Of a stretch of DNA of 64,000 bases, positions 30,952 through 42,168 are shown in pieces. The notes under the pieces are model-generated. The model ran no database searches. It saw only the letters and a program-made list of their open reading frames with translations, and was not told the origin of the DNA. The stretch is from assembly GCA_030737875.1 (NCBI GenBank), contig CM060912.1, forward strand, positions 129,837,993 to 129,901,992, in the 5' to 3' direction. Position 1 is the stretch's first letter. Each line of letters starts with the position of its first letter. Made by a program: the position numbers and the translations under genes. This DNA comes from Allium sativum. Taxonomy: Eukaryota; Streptophyta; Magnoliopsida; Asparagales; Amaryllidaceae.

Positions 30952-32329
30952 CCAGGCAAAGAGTTCTGAATACGTCTTCCTAATGCTCTCCTCTATCTCC
31001 CAAGTACATTTATTCTCATCCTCGCCCCACTGAACCTTGACTAGATTCACCGCTTTCCTTCGAAGTTTCTTCGTATCGTGCTCGAGAATACGAATCGGCT
31101 TGCGGTTCCCAACCGCCTCGGGTTCTACTTCGATATCATCCAACAGATCATGTGAAATAGTCATATTGGGATCGTGCACGAATTTCCTTAACTAGGAAAC
31201 ATGAAATACGTTATGAACTCCTGCCATCTTCTCTAGTAATTCAACTTTATATGCCAAATTCCCAACTTGCTTGAGAACTGGGAATGGACCAATAAATCTT
31301 GGTGCTAACTTGCCTCTCCTACCAAATCGTATCATGCTCTTTAATGGAGAAATCTGGACAAAAACCAAGTCGCCAATGGAGAATTTTAAATCTCTTTTCC
31401 TCTTAACAGCATAACTCTTCTGCCTATCTTGGGCAGCCTTCATTCGTTGTCGGATAATTTTGATCTTATCTGAGGTTTCTCTTATCACATCTGGCCCAAG
31501 CACAAATTTCTCACCGGTGTCTAACCAGCATGACGGTGAGTTGCACGGTCTTCCGTACAAAGCTTCATATGGAGCCATACAAATACTGGATTTATAACTA
31601 TTATTATATGCAAACTCTACTAGATGCAAATGGTCATCCCACGATCCATAAAATCCAATATGCAAGCTCTCAAGAGATCTTCTAATACTCGATTCACCCT
31701 CTCTGTCTGACCGTCGGTATGAGGATGATACGCGGTACTGAGATATAATTCTGACCCTAGAGCCTCTTGTAAGCTCTCCCGAAACCCACTAGTAAACAAC
31801 GGGTCTCGGTCACTTACAATGCTTTTAGGTACTCCATGAAATCTCACTACCTACTTCATATATAGTTCCGCTAACTCAGCTACCGTTCTATTCGACTTGA
31901 TGGGTATAAACCTTGCACTCTTAGTCAATCGGTCCACAATCACCCAAATGCTATCATGGCCTGATCTAGTCCTTAGTAACCCATCAATGAAATCCATTGA
32001 TACTTGTTCCCATTTTCATTCTGGAACTTCTAATGGTTGCAACAAACAACTAGGTTTCTTTTGCTCAGCTTTAACCAACTGGCAGTTCATGCATTTGGAT
32101 ATAAACTTTCCAACGTCTCTTTTCATCCCTTCCCAGTAGTAGGTCTGCTTCATGTCTCGATACATTTTGTTACTTCTGGGATGTATAGCCAGTTTTGAGT
32201 GATGCCATTCTCCAATTACTTCATTTCTCAATCCATTGACATTAGGCACAGCTAGTCTTCCATTCTTTTTAAGCCATCCATCTCAATCAAGCCCATGCTT
32301 GTTCATCTCTGTGTCGATACCCATCTCTA
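30952..32329 (-). pseudogene. Integrase and chromodomain of C-minus, broken
   Basis: Minus-strand reading from 32329: a short RNase H-IN linker, the integrase zinc region ('WHHSKLAIHP', '[14 protein letters not shown]'), the catalytic core ('[14 protein letters not shown]', '[20 protein letters not shown]'), 'RFIGPFPVLKQVGNLAYKV', and a chromodomain ('RILEHDTKKLRRKAVNLVKV'). At least five stops or frameshifts break it (near 32283, 32018, 31852, 31650 and 31195). Protease, RT and RNase H are deleted: the text begins inside the linker that corresponds to about 22575 in C-plus. Confidence 0.9.
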
Positions 32330-32725
32330 ATAGTCCTTTTAAACTGCTAATCACGAAATCCCCCAATGGGCCTAGCTGTTAATCACTATATTTGGCCCGG
32401 TTAAGCTGTTTTTCACCTTCTAAACCTTAATCCAGCCATATCTCCCAAACAGTAAGTCCGTTTGGCTAACGTGACCACTTTAAGGAATTGTAAATCATCA
32501 TCTGAATCCAATGGAAGTGGTTTCAGGTCAAAACTCCTTACCAATCAAAAGTTATGGCCAAATCAATGTCAGCTAGGGGCAAAACGGTCATTTAAAAATC
32601 AGCAAAAATCATGAACATGGGAAATGACCCAATAGTCGTCTCCCAAAGTTACATGACCATACGATTTCGTATGAAAAGAAATAAATATTCTACGATTTTT
32701 GATGCGTAGAATGCGCGTTGTTACA
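32327..32725 (-). repeat. 5' LTR fragment of C-minus (first ~400 bp)
   Basis: Matches 30371-30779, ending at LTR terminus 'gttgttaca' (32725). The junction with integrase (32327-32330) shares CTAA with both parents. The right edge abuts the B LTR and is a genuine element end. Confidence 0.9.
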
Positions 32726-33167
32726 AATTTCTAAATATTCATGAATCCGTATTTTCTATTTCAGAAAATAAACCTTATTAATATCGGAAAATATTTCCAT
32801 ATTCCATTTATTAATTCCTCATTGACTAAGTCATTTCATTTTCTATACGTAGAAAATATCTCTTATTTTATTTGGGAAAAACATCTCAAATCCTTTAAAT
32901 CAACGCGATGTTATAAAACATCATTATTATAACTCAAACCATTAATCATTTATTAACCAACCAAATTGCTAACCAATCTTCACTATCAAACCTTAACCAT
33001 TTCCTCCATCAATCATGAAGTCAATCAAGTTAGGGTATTATTACCTCTCAGACCTTAATAGAACAACATTCTCAACTTTGAAATAGTCAAAGCTTACAAC
33101 TTCACACAAAACATCGCTCACACGATTTTCAGTTTCAATCTAAGAATACACTTCTTTTACGGAAAAA

Positions 33168-33420
33168 TATTGATTATAACGGTAGCATTATATTCGCTAT
33201 CTCCAAATATTTCATTTATAAACCATTAACTATAATGGTAGCGTAAAAATTGTTGTTTCCAAATATTTCATTTATAAACCATTAACTATAATGGTAGCGT
33301 AAAAATCGCTGTTTAGATTTACAAAACATTTATTATAACGATAGCGTTATAACCGCTGTTTAGATTTATAAAACATTTTTTATAACAACAGCGTTATAAT
33401 CGCTGTTCCCAAATATTTGG
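33168..33420 (-). repeat. Five tandem ~50-bp units in the B 3' LTR
   Basis: Units share 'tataa(c/t)ggtagcg(t)' then 'tataatcgctgtt' and 'ttataaaacatt' or 'ttcatttataaacc'. The central word GCGTTATAA(C/T)CGC is nearly self-complementary. The same array is in the 5' LTR at 52325-52580. Confidence 0.85.
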
Positions 33421-36334
33421 TTTATAAAAATATAACTTGTACTTATTAATTTCAACAAATAAATGAATAGGTAATTAACTAATTAATTAAATTTGATTCA
33501 AAACGGAGAGTAAAAATAACTACTTCCCTAAATTTGATATAATCGAATTCCAATAAATAACTCTCTCTCGAATAATCTATATTCGATTTATATTCCTAAT
33601 TTTGGAATTTGTCTACTATTTCAGGTTAATTCAAATTCAAAATCCACATTTGAATTTATCCTTTCTAAATCATCATCAAATTCCTTTATAACCATTACAG
33701 TCTACACTTTATTTTATAATCCAAACTTTGAAATAAAAACTCACCATTTTCTTTTAAAACGATTACCCATTTCTCTTTTCATTCAATTTCCAATTTGGAT
33801 TCATATTTCCAAATCTAAATATCCTTTATAGATATTTCATTTGCAAAATATTTGCTTTAAACCATTATTCACTTTAATCGTGAACATATTCCTACTATAT
33901 ACAGTTTGATTTCAAACTTATAAATACTACCTTAAACCCAAATTTTTCTGTAACTTCTATTCAGAATTATTCATATAAGTCTCATTTCTTTTTATTTTAA
34001 TTATTTAAATCTCGTTTAATATTTCCTTAATAATTGCTAAGTTTAAATCTTATTTCAAATATTGGTTTCAAAACTGACTTCCACCTTTTCATATAAATTC
34101 AAATTTGAATTTGTATTTCAATTTATCCAATGATAAATAATTCACTTAATTTATATTCTTATTTATAAACAACTTCTTGATTTATCCGCTTGAACCGATT
34201 TCTATTTTCACCTCTATTCGAAATTTTATTTCTACTTTAGAAATCAATTCGATTTTTAAATCCAAATTTCCTTTTCCACATTCAAAAATATTTTACGCTA
34301 TCTAAAATACCAAGTTTTTAGGGCCAGGGTAAATCAGACACAACATATCCAATTATGGATTATATAACACATCATATATCACAATCAAATAAAAACAGTA
34401 ATTTAAATGTTGAGGAATCCAGTTGGATTCCTCCAACCTGTTTTCCTGCATCCACAAATGTTAATCACTTCAATAATATTAATTTCACATCAACATGAAA
34501 TATCATAGTAAATAGAACTAATATACGATCAAAGATGTAACAATATCAACCATTTCAACCATACATCCAAACAACCATCACACAATATAAAATTTCTATA
34601 AATTTAAAACTCATTTATAAAAATATAAATAAGTCAGAGTTAGTGAGTGTACTCACATTGGTTCGCAGTTGGCGAATCCGCTTTTGGTTTTGTTTTAAAA
34701 TCAATCAAACATTTGAAATTCCAGTGGCTCTATTCTCAGCGATGTCAATTCCATAAAGTAGATCTTGTCATTATGATCCCAACGGAGCTGGTCATGTTCC
34801 ATTCTGTTCACGAATGAACGATATATTGATGTTACAAGACTTGATTTAATTAAACAATATTAACGATAAAATCTTAAAATTAATAATAACCTTAATTATG
34901 TTTTAACTGCTATTACCATAAATCCCATTCCTCAACATCTTCTTCACGATCAAATTCATTGCGCCGGCTCCCCCTCATCAAATCTTTGACCGGACCTCCC
35001 TGCTACCCTGTCCATTGACTGTCAATGTAATCACTGACAAATCCTTAAAACATGTTTAAAAATCCTTGATCACGATTGCTGTTAATACTGCTTCTTTATC
35101 CTCTAGTAACCGACACCTGCTTCTCACAAACCAATAGTTGACGTTCCTATGGTCGAAGCTCAACCTCCTCTCAATTTTAATTCGAATAAATATATCATAA
35201 TTTTTCCCTTATACTTAATCACCGTATGCCATTTACCTTACTTAACAACCATGATATAACCGGTACCTTCTTCACTGTATTCAACCGCGCACACCCTTTT
35301 TATTCCAGGCGACATGATTCAATACTGCTAATGCCCCCACATCATGCCCAGTTCGAAATTTACCACTCCAGACAATTATTTCAAAGAAAATTTAAGTTTA
35401 TTTACTCACTATTTTGATACCATCGGTTTTGAAACCAACTGACAATCCATGTTTACGAACTTAACACTTCTGCTCATCCTATTCTCCTCGTTCATATTGA
35501 TACTCCAGCCTCACGCCTTCTAGTACAGTTCCTTTGAATAAGCGATTTCCACTTACAGGAAAAATACAACTTCCACTTCACCTTCTTCCCGTAACATTCC
35601 CTGTTCTTCAAACAAAAAAGAACGCTACACACTTCCTCCCGCCATCAACGACCTGAACCCCGTGACCCCACGCCACCACCGCGGCTAGCACCGGACTTCC
35701 ACCCCCTCTGCGCACCCCAAACGACGGCCCTCCGAACCGACCTAGTTGCTAGAAAATTGGCTTCGAATTGAGATGCCTCAACGCTGGAATCTCCATCAAC
35801 ACCACTGTCCTCTTCATCATCCAACTTTCCTTCATTCTCTAGAAGATTCCAAACCCCAACCAATCCACAATGATGTGAGTTCTTACGCTAGCCATAAATT
35901 CAACAATCAATTTGCTAAACAATCAATGACTCACCCAGACAATCCGTTCCCCAAGCATACTTCGACGTGCTACAGAAACAGCGAACCAAGTTCGCATCCA
36001 TCACTACCTTGTTCAGGCCATCGCCTGGGCCGCCACACCATCAAAGAAGGCCTCGACCCTGAGCTTCCCTGCGACGACCCCTCCAAGTCGCTCCCGCCCC
36101 CGCCTCGCCCGACAGCCGATGCAAGATCGAGCCACAAATATTTCCGTCGAACTAAGAACTAATGGCATCAGCGATTGAAATAAGGAAAGAAGTTAAGAAT
36201 CAAATGACTTGTTTCGGATTAGATTTCATATGAATTTGTTTTGATTTCCTTTCTTTCGATTGAAGCTGAAAAAGGCAGAACAAAAGAGGAACGAGGAAAA
36301 TAATGAATTTGGGAATTAGGGGGTTCTGCTTGGG

Positions 36335-36344
36335 TATTTTATAG
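36335..36344 (-). promoter_or_regulatory. TATA box of the B 3' LTR
   Basis: Minus-strand CTATAAAATA, about 730 bp into the LTR once the copia insertion is discounted. The sister LTR has CATATAAAATA at 55432-55442. A start soon after would leave an R-U5 of about 5 kb. Confidence 0.55.
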
Positions 36345-37169
36345 GTGTAAGGAAATTATATTTTACTGCATTTTTTATTTTTGCTGAATACATATCTTTA
36401 CTTTGATTTTCAAATGATCGAACACTATGTTTTTCTTTTTCCATAGGTTTCAAATTGGTATTTTCGAATGGAGAAGCACTGAGAGTTTCCTATGTTTAAA
36501 GGACAAGCTTCAATGTCAATCCATCAGGGCATGTGCACACAAGACAGACATGTTTCCTTTCTTTTCCTTCTTATTGGTCAGCTGAAATGGTTGAATTCAA
36601 TAAGTTCTGAATTGTTGCAATCGTAGAACGTGGGAGGCATGTACAACAAAGGAAATGAAAGAAATTTATGGAGAGATATTTTTGTTCCTATCAATCACCA
36701 TCAACCGGTCAGTGATGTCGAGTACACAACAATTGGCAATCATACCTTGCTAAATCTGAACGTTGAGATATGAAAAGATTAGACAAGGCATTACGGAGAT
36801 TGTAAAAGATTTGGGTTTGAAAACAACCCTAATTTCATAATTTATTGCACGATTAACATTCGATGTTTGTAATTCGTATAATCACATACAACGTTCGATT
36901 AGTTCTAAACTAGAAATCTTATTGAAAGTGCGTGCGTGTACTTGTCAAGTAATAGTACACTCACAAGGATCATGTAATATGACGAACAATATTCAAGTAT
37001 AAAGTAATAGCAAATCACAGAATAGTAAATGCAGTAAAAATGGAAAAATCACACCAGGGCTTTTTATTCTGGTTCGGAGCACGGTCCTACGTCCAGTCCT
37101 AGACCTCTCTCTGGATTTTCACTAATCAACAACCTCACTTCACCCGGAGGAACAGGTTCACAACACACC

Positions 37170-37315
37170 ACTTGATTTCATGAGCTACAAGCTTACCCAC
37201 TTGATTTCACGGACTACAAGCTTACCCACTTGATTTCACGGGCCACAAGCTTACCCACTTGATTTCACGGGCCATAAGCTTACCCACCTGATTTGAACGG
37301 CTACAGGCTTACTGG
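37170..37315 (-). repeat. Five tandem 29-bp units in the left copia LTR
   Basis: Units start at 37170, 37199, 37228, 37257 and 37286, each reading ACTTGATTTCACGG, a variable word, then AAGCTTACCC. The right LTR has only one related stretch (about 43225-43260). Confidence 0.92.
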
Positions 37316-37596
37316 AATTTCAATAGAAAGTAGTTGATGATTGACTATATATTGTGTCTTCAATACACGGACTAGTCACTTGTAGTACACCCTTCCTATA
37401 ATCTTATCCTTAAGTATATAATGTGTATGTGAAGATTAAAGGAAGTATATTACCTATTGAATCAAGAGATATAAAATAATTTCAATGATTCAATAAGCAA
37501 TTGAAATATTTGAGAGCTTTTAGAATGCAAGAATATTTAGAAAGTAAGATCAGAATTTAGAGCAAGAATCGGTGATTTGAAAGTATGATTTCAAGT

Positions 37597-37605
37597 CTAT
37601 TTATA
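37597..37605 (-). promoter_or_regulatory. TATA box of the left copia LTR
   Basis: Minus-strand TATAAATAG, preceded by 'ctacac'. The right LTR has TATAAATA at 42887-42894 in the matching place. Confidence 0.65.
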
Positions 37606-37731
37606 GTGTAGAATAGTTGCATTCCTTCATGAAGAGTTTCTACAAAAGATTGCATCCGTTTCCATTGAAAATTGAAGAGAAAACTCTTGATGAATGGAAG
37701 CAACCCTTCATAAAAAAGCTTGCTGTTCGGA

Positions 37732-37860
37732 ACCGGTCGACTGGTTGAAAATCACCGGTCGACTGGTTAAGTTTCTGGAAATTTAAAGAATAAAAAAAAT
37801 AGCCTTTATGTGCAAACACAGTAAAACCGGTCGACCGGTCCTTTTTTGGGCGGTCGACCG
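37732..37860. repeat. Palindromic ACCGGTCGAC(C/T)GGT motifs in the left copia LTR
   Basis: Motifs at 37732-37745 and 37754-37767 (ACCGGTCGACTGGT), 37826-37839 (ACCGGTCGACCGGT, a perfect 14-bp palindrome) and 37851-37860 (CGGTCGACCG, perfect). They lie upstream of the TATA box in U3, where repeated regulatory sites would be expected. Confidence 0.75.
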
Positions 37861-38144
37861 TTTTCTGGCTATGGACCAGAGGACCACGGTCCATAGTCTA
37901 TATCACTCTGCACTCTTTCCCGGTCGGATCCTGGACCGTTTAGGCTTTTTCTGTGACTTTTCAATTCCTCAAATATACAGATTTCAGTAACGAAGATATG
38001 ATATTGTTTTGTGCATTCGTGTTATAATTTGAGGATAGATTTTAACATATTTCTAACACGACTCAAAGTAAAAAACCTTATCTCTATGAAATGATCTTCA
38101 TTGCACCTTTATATGTTGGCATCGATCAAAATCTTGTCTCAACA

Positions 38145-38158
38145 TTCTCCCCCTTTTT
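38145..38158 (-). promoter_or_regulatory. Polypurine tract of the left copia half
   Basis: Minus-strand AAAAAGGGGGAGAA directly before the LTR start. It is identical to the tract at 42155-42168. Confidence 0.9.
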
Positions 38159-38616
38159 GATTGATGACAACACCTTGGATTTTCTCCCTATAAATATAAA
38201 GCTTCCCCTGAATTTCTGCAACATTTGTTAGTTCATAATATAAATAATCTTACCTTTTGATTCCTGCATTAACAAATGTTAGACCACATATACTATTATC
38301 ATGTTAAGCACATAATTTTAAATGATAGTATATGTAAGATGAATGATATGAATAATCATAAGAGAAAATATTTCTCCCCCTATGTCATTGATTAAAATTA
38401 ATAAATACCACAATAAGCACAGTAATCGAGAGTTGTGGAGAATACAAATAATTATAGCACCTTTAGGGGATATTGAATCATGTGATTTTTTTTTGATAAG
38501 CTGAGTTTTCAACGATATTCAGAGATGTCGAATAACCTTTTATTTATTGTGGTGTACCTGCAAAAAGTATAACATATATAGTTTTGGTACCCACTTGCTT
38601 TGTTTGGGTCCATGGG
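38159..38616 (-). other. 3' non-coding part of the left copia half
   Basis: No ORF. Shares blocks with 41645-42154 in opposite orientation ('gttgtcatcaatcaaaaa', 'ttcagggg', 'taacatttgttaatgcagg'). Purine-rich PPT-like runs recur, a trait of SIRE elements. Confidence 0.7.
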
Positions 38617-39714
38617 TTAGATGGAAGGTAACCATACCCAAGAGGGTTTAATGGAACCTTTAAAGATAAAATTTTCATTATTAACCACTGAATCAAAATA
38701 ATCATCAATATATTTTTCTCTGTTTTTCCAACTTATAGGAACCCAAATATTTAAGTAATCTCTAGTGATATTCCTATTCGTACTTCTATATTTATTGTAA
38801 ATACCGCTAGTCATAGAAGTATTCGAATTTCTATAATAATTGGGTTTTGGATGTGCATTAGTACTAGCAGTGATATTCTTATTGTACATAAAAGCATATC
38901 TAGTGCTATTTCTATGATTATTATATCCTATACCACTTTTGTCATGTAAAGGTCGAGATCTAGATAAAATCATGTTTAAATCATTTTGACCTTTATTAAA
39001 TTTCACGAATTTATTTGTATATTTGATTCCACAGTCGCGATTGATATTTTCAAAAGAAACTTTGCTATTAATACCCTTATTTAATTCATAATTCTTCCTT
39101 TTTAAAGTTCTATTCTCATTTTTGAGACAACTAATTTGAGATTCTGAGTTATATAAGAAAGATTGTAATTTTTCTTTTGAGTCAGAAATTTCATTTTGCA
39201 AAATATTACTATTCACCTTTAAGAACTCATATTCTTTAGATAATTCCAAATTCTTTTTAGTTAGAGCTCCATTCTCTTTTTCAAGAGACGATATTAAAGA
39301 ACTAGAATTGTTTAAAGAATCTTCTAATGATTTATTTCTATTTTGCAAAAGATCGATTTCCATTAAAAGAACATTGTTTTTATCTTCTAGTCGCTCATTT
39401 TCTTTTTGAAGGAAATCTTTTTGAGAAACAAGCTCTTCTAAGGTATTTTAAAAACATTTGGCTTTTTTTACCAAACGATTGTTTTCTTCTTTTAATTTGG
39501 AATTTTCTTGCTTGTAATTTTTTGACATAGCTAAAACGACTGTATTGAGTTTCAATAATTTTTCATGGTCTAACAAAAGATCTTTATATAGTGAATCTGT
39601 ACATACAGATTGTGATCTGACTTTAGCCATGAGATACTTGTTTCCTTGCTGACCTGATTCTGCTTTGTTGCTCTTCCATTTTCTAATTCCCTTAATTGAT
39701 TTCTTTATTGCCAT
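38617..39714 (-). pseudogene. Gag C-terminal coiled-coil protein of the left copia half
   Basis: Read on the minus strand from 39714 (MAIKKSIKGIRK...). About 88 codons, a break near 39447, then 248 more codons (39363-38617). The product is almost all heptad-like coiled coil rich in Lys, Glu, Asn and Leu ('SLEKENGALTKKNLELSKEY'). It ends with a segment closing 'FKGSIKPSWVWLP', comparable to 'YKGDTGPIWVWTP' at the end of the right-half gag. The N-terminal Gag domain and CCHC knuckle are missing. SIRE-type gags have such a coiled-coil region before protease, so this is a gag remnant rather than a host gene. Confidence 0.75.
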
Positions 39715-39750
39715 TTGTTCTAGGATGTTGCTACGATCTCTAGAACACCA

Positions 39751-39763
39751 GGCTCTGATACCA
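39751..39763 (-). promoter_or_regulatory. Primer-binding site of the left copia half
   Basis: Minus-strand TGGTATCAGAGCC, intact and complementary to initiator tRNA-Met, two bases from the central LTR remnant. Confidence 0.9.
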
Positions 39764-39765
39764 AT

Positions 39766-39816
39766 TGAAAGTGGTCGAGTGTACTATTACTTGACAAGTA
39801 CATGCACGCACTATCA
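39766..39816. repeat. Central 51-bp junction of two LTR ends
   Basis: Left arm TGAAAGTGGTCGAGTGTA is the reversed U5 end of the type found at 43534 (CACTCGACCACTTTCA). Right arm GAGTGTACTATTACTTGACA... to CACTATCA is the U5 end of the type found, reversed, at 36923. They overlap in GAGTGTA. The 13-mer TACTTGACAAGTA in the right arm is itself an inverted repeat. Confidence 0.85.
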
Positions 39817-39818
39817 AT

Positions 39819-39830
39819 TGGTATCGGAGC
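39819..39830 (+). promoter_or_regulatory. Primer-binding site of the right copia half, one change
   Basis: TGGTATCGGAGC: one A-to-G change from the initiator tRNA-Met complement present in the left half. Confidence 0.85.
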
Positions 39831-39878
39831 ACGGTCATCTTATAACCGTAACATAGTTATTTGATATATTTTAGTAAT

Positions 39879-41644
39879 ATGGCAAATAACCAAAGTAGTA
39901 GCACAAACACCACTTACATTGAAGGTCAATCGACACAAAGACCTCCTTTCTTCAATGGTCTTAACTATAGTTATTGGGCAACACGTATGGCTTTTTACAT
40001 GCAATCAACTAGCTATGATGCTTGAAATGCTACTCAGAAAGAAATAGTAAATCCAACAACTGAGTATACAGAATGGACGGCTGCTGAGAAAACTGCAGCA
40101 ACTGTAAATGCAAAAGCAATAAATACGTTGTTTTGTGCGTTAGATCAAAATGAATATAACCGTGTTAGTATATGTACCACTGCATATCAAATTTGGCAAA
40201 CGCTAAAAACTACTCATGAAGGTACTAACAAGGTTAAACAATCAAAAATAGCTATGTTAAAAAGTCAATTTCAAAATGAAGCTGAATGAAATAATCAATG
40301 AGATGTATTCACGATTTCAGACTATTCATCATGCACTCATTGGTTTAGGACAAAAGTATTCAGATTTTGATGTTGTTTCAACAGTCCTACATTCTCTTAC
40401 TAGTGAATGGGAAGGAAAAGTATTAGCGATTGAAGAAGCTAATGACCTTTCCACCATGAAGCCAGATGAATTGATAGGAAATCTAATGTCCTATGAAGCT
40501 AACTTGCAGGCTAGAAAAGAACAAAAAGAAGAAAAGAAAAATGTAGCTTTTCATGCTGAAAAAGATGAGGACAACTCAGATTCCGAAGATGAAGATCTAG
40601 CGTTCATTGCAGAAGGATTCAAGAAATTCTTAAGGCAATGAAAGGCTAGTCGATACAACAGAAAGAAGTTTGGTTCAAATAAACCATCATCTTCAAGTAT
40701 AGAATGCTTCAATTGTCATAAAAAGGGGCATATGCAAAATGATTGTCCAAAACAAAAGAAGAAGTCAGAAAATGACAAATTCAAATACAAGAAAGACAAG
40801 TCAAAGAAACGAGCATTCTCAGTAACATGGGATGATTCAGACTCATCTTCATCTGATAGTGAAAGTGACTCAGACGATGAACAAGCGAATATATGTTTCA
40901 TGGCAACAGAAGATGAGGTACAAATTCCTTCTTTTGAAGAAGTTCTTGATATTAATGCTGAATTAATATTTAAATTCAAATATATGAAACGACAATGCAA
41001 ACAAGCTCAAGCAGATTTAAGTAGAGTAGAATTTGAACGAGATATGTTAAAAGACAAGAAGAAAATATTAGAGGAGGAACTTGAAAAAGCTCAACAATCA
41101 TCATCTAATATTGATTCTCAACTATCTCTTTTGAGTCAAGAAATTGAAACTCAAAAAGAGAAAATGATGCTCTTACTATCGAAAATCATGAGCTTAAGGC
41201 AAAAGTCAAAATGTTAGAATTTGAAAACGCTAGTTTACAAACAAAGTTAGACGACATTACTCAAATGTTTCTAACTTTAACAAAGGTCGAGAAAATTTAA
41301 CAAAAATTATTGAAAGTTCACAATCTGCTACGAATAAACAAGGTTTGGGATATAGGAAACAAGATATCAAGAAACATCTTGGCAACAAAAGAAAAAGGAA
41401 AAATAAAATAGTACAAGAAACTAAAGCTAAGAAAAATCTTAGTTTATTGTATTCCAAACCAAAACCGATTGTGAAATTTCAAAAGAAGAATATCAAATCT
41501 ATAAAAACATGGTTTCCTAAAACAAATACCAATTTGATTAGGAACAAGTACATTCAAATTTTTTTGAATTCTGTGCATCATAATCCAAATTATTTATATA
41601 AAGGGGATACCGGACCCATATGGGTTTGGACTCCTAAGACCTAA
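39879..41644 (+). pseudogene. Gag of the right copia half (N-terminal domain, CCHC knuckle, coiled coil)
   Basis: Starts at ATG 39879 (MANNQSSSTN). An N-terminal copia Gag domain follows ('RPPFFNGLNYSYWATRMAFY', 'AYQIWQTLKTTHEG', 'VVSTVLHSLTSEWEGKV'), then an acidic stretch (DNSDSEDEDLAF), one CCHC knuckle (CFNCHKKGHMQNDC, from 40705), a serine/aspartate run, and a long coiled coil (to 41217). It ends in the 'YKGDTGPIWVWTP' block (41644). Breaks: TGA at 40021-40023, a frameshift near 40274, TGA at 40639-40641 and a frameshift near 41217. No protease or pol follows. The order is that of SIRE/Maximus gag. Confidence 0.88.
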
Positions 41645-42168
41645 CTCTTAGGACCCCATAAAAAGGTGGGAACCATGGACTTAATCATATTTTTTCAGGT
41701 CCCACTTAAGAACAGAGAAAAGTGGATTTTGGTGCCATATTCTCGTATTTTTTTATGGGGTGAAAGTGCTTGTAATAGTGTATATGCAGGAAAATTAGTT
41801 CATACACTAAGAAGGAGATCATATACAGGGGAAGAAAATCACATGATTCAATATCTAATAACTATTCTATAATTATATGTATTCTCTACTACTCTCGATT
41901 ACTATGCTTATTATGATATTTATTCTTTTTAATCGATGACAAAGGGGGAGAAATATTTTTTCTTATGATGATTCATATCATATACTATCATTTAGAATTA
42001 TGTGCTTAACATGGTAATAGTATATGTATGCTAACATTTGTTAATGCAGGAATCAAAAGGTAAGATTGTTTATAGTATGAACTAACAAATGTTGCAGAAA
42101 TTCAGGGGGAGCTTTATATTTGGAGGGAGAAAATCCAAGGTGTTGTCATCAATCAAAAAGGGGGAGAA
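41645..42168 (+). other. 3' non-coding part and PPT of the right copia half
   Basis: No pol is present between gag and LTR. Repeated purine runs occur ('ttcagggggagcttt', 'tggagggagaaaa'), ending with the polypurine tract AAAAAGGGGGAGAA (42155-42168). Confidence 0.75.

Larger units (their letters stand above)
15250..32725 (-). mobile_element. Ty3/gypsy element C-minus, tandem and partly deleted, split by C-plus
   Basis: Read on the minus strand, the order is: LTR start fragment (32725-32327), integrase-chromodomain part of an internal region (32329-30833), PPT, a complete LTR (30779-29187 continued at 16775-15832), primer-binding site, and the first part of gag (15600-15250). An LTR flanked by internal sequence on both sides means the copy was LTR-internal-LTR-internal before truncation. 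The LTR is cut by element C-plus at the ACATT duplication. It is older than C-plus, with many stops and lower LTR identity. Confidence 0.85.
32726..36922 (-). repeat. 3' LTR of element B, larger piece
   Basis: Aligns with 51948-56000 at roughly 90% identity. AT-rich, with a GC-richer island at 35630-36150. ORFs here (for example 35746-36162 on the plus strand) are not conserved in the sister LTR. Bases 36918-36922 (CTTAT) are the left target-site duplication of the copia composite. Confidence 0.85.
36923..38144 (-). repeat. LTR of the left (minus) copia half
   Basis: Minus-strand sequence starts TGTTGAGACAAG (38144) and ends CACGCACTTTCA (36923), 1222 bp. Homologous in inverted orientation to 42169-43534 ('gaacctgttcctcc' and 'ggactggacgtaggac' are shared). 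Its U5 end has 'ACTTGACAAGTACACGCACG', unlike the right LTR. Confidence 0.9.

Noticed and set aside
35645..35863. 72-codon minus-strand ORF shared by both B LTRs (also at the end of 54810-55088)
   Set aside because: The frame is open in both, but about a fifth of residues differ and many changes are radical, so there is no sign of protein-level selection. A codon-substitution test on more copies would settle it.
35746..36162. 138-codon plus-strand ORF
   Set aside because: Antisense to the B LTR, with its frame not kept in the sister LTR near 54,900-55,250 and no recognisable domain.
38617..39363. Host coiled-coil (kinesin- or myosin-like) gene
   Set aside because: It lies between a copia primer-binding site and PPT/LTR and ends in the same WVW-P block as the right-half gag, so it is the C-terminal coiled coil of a SIRE-type gag.
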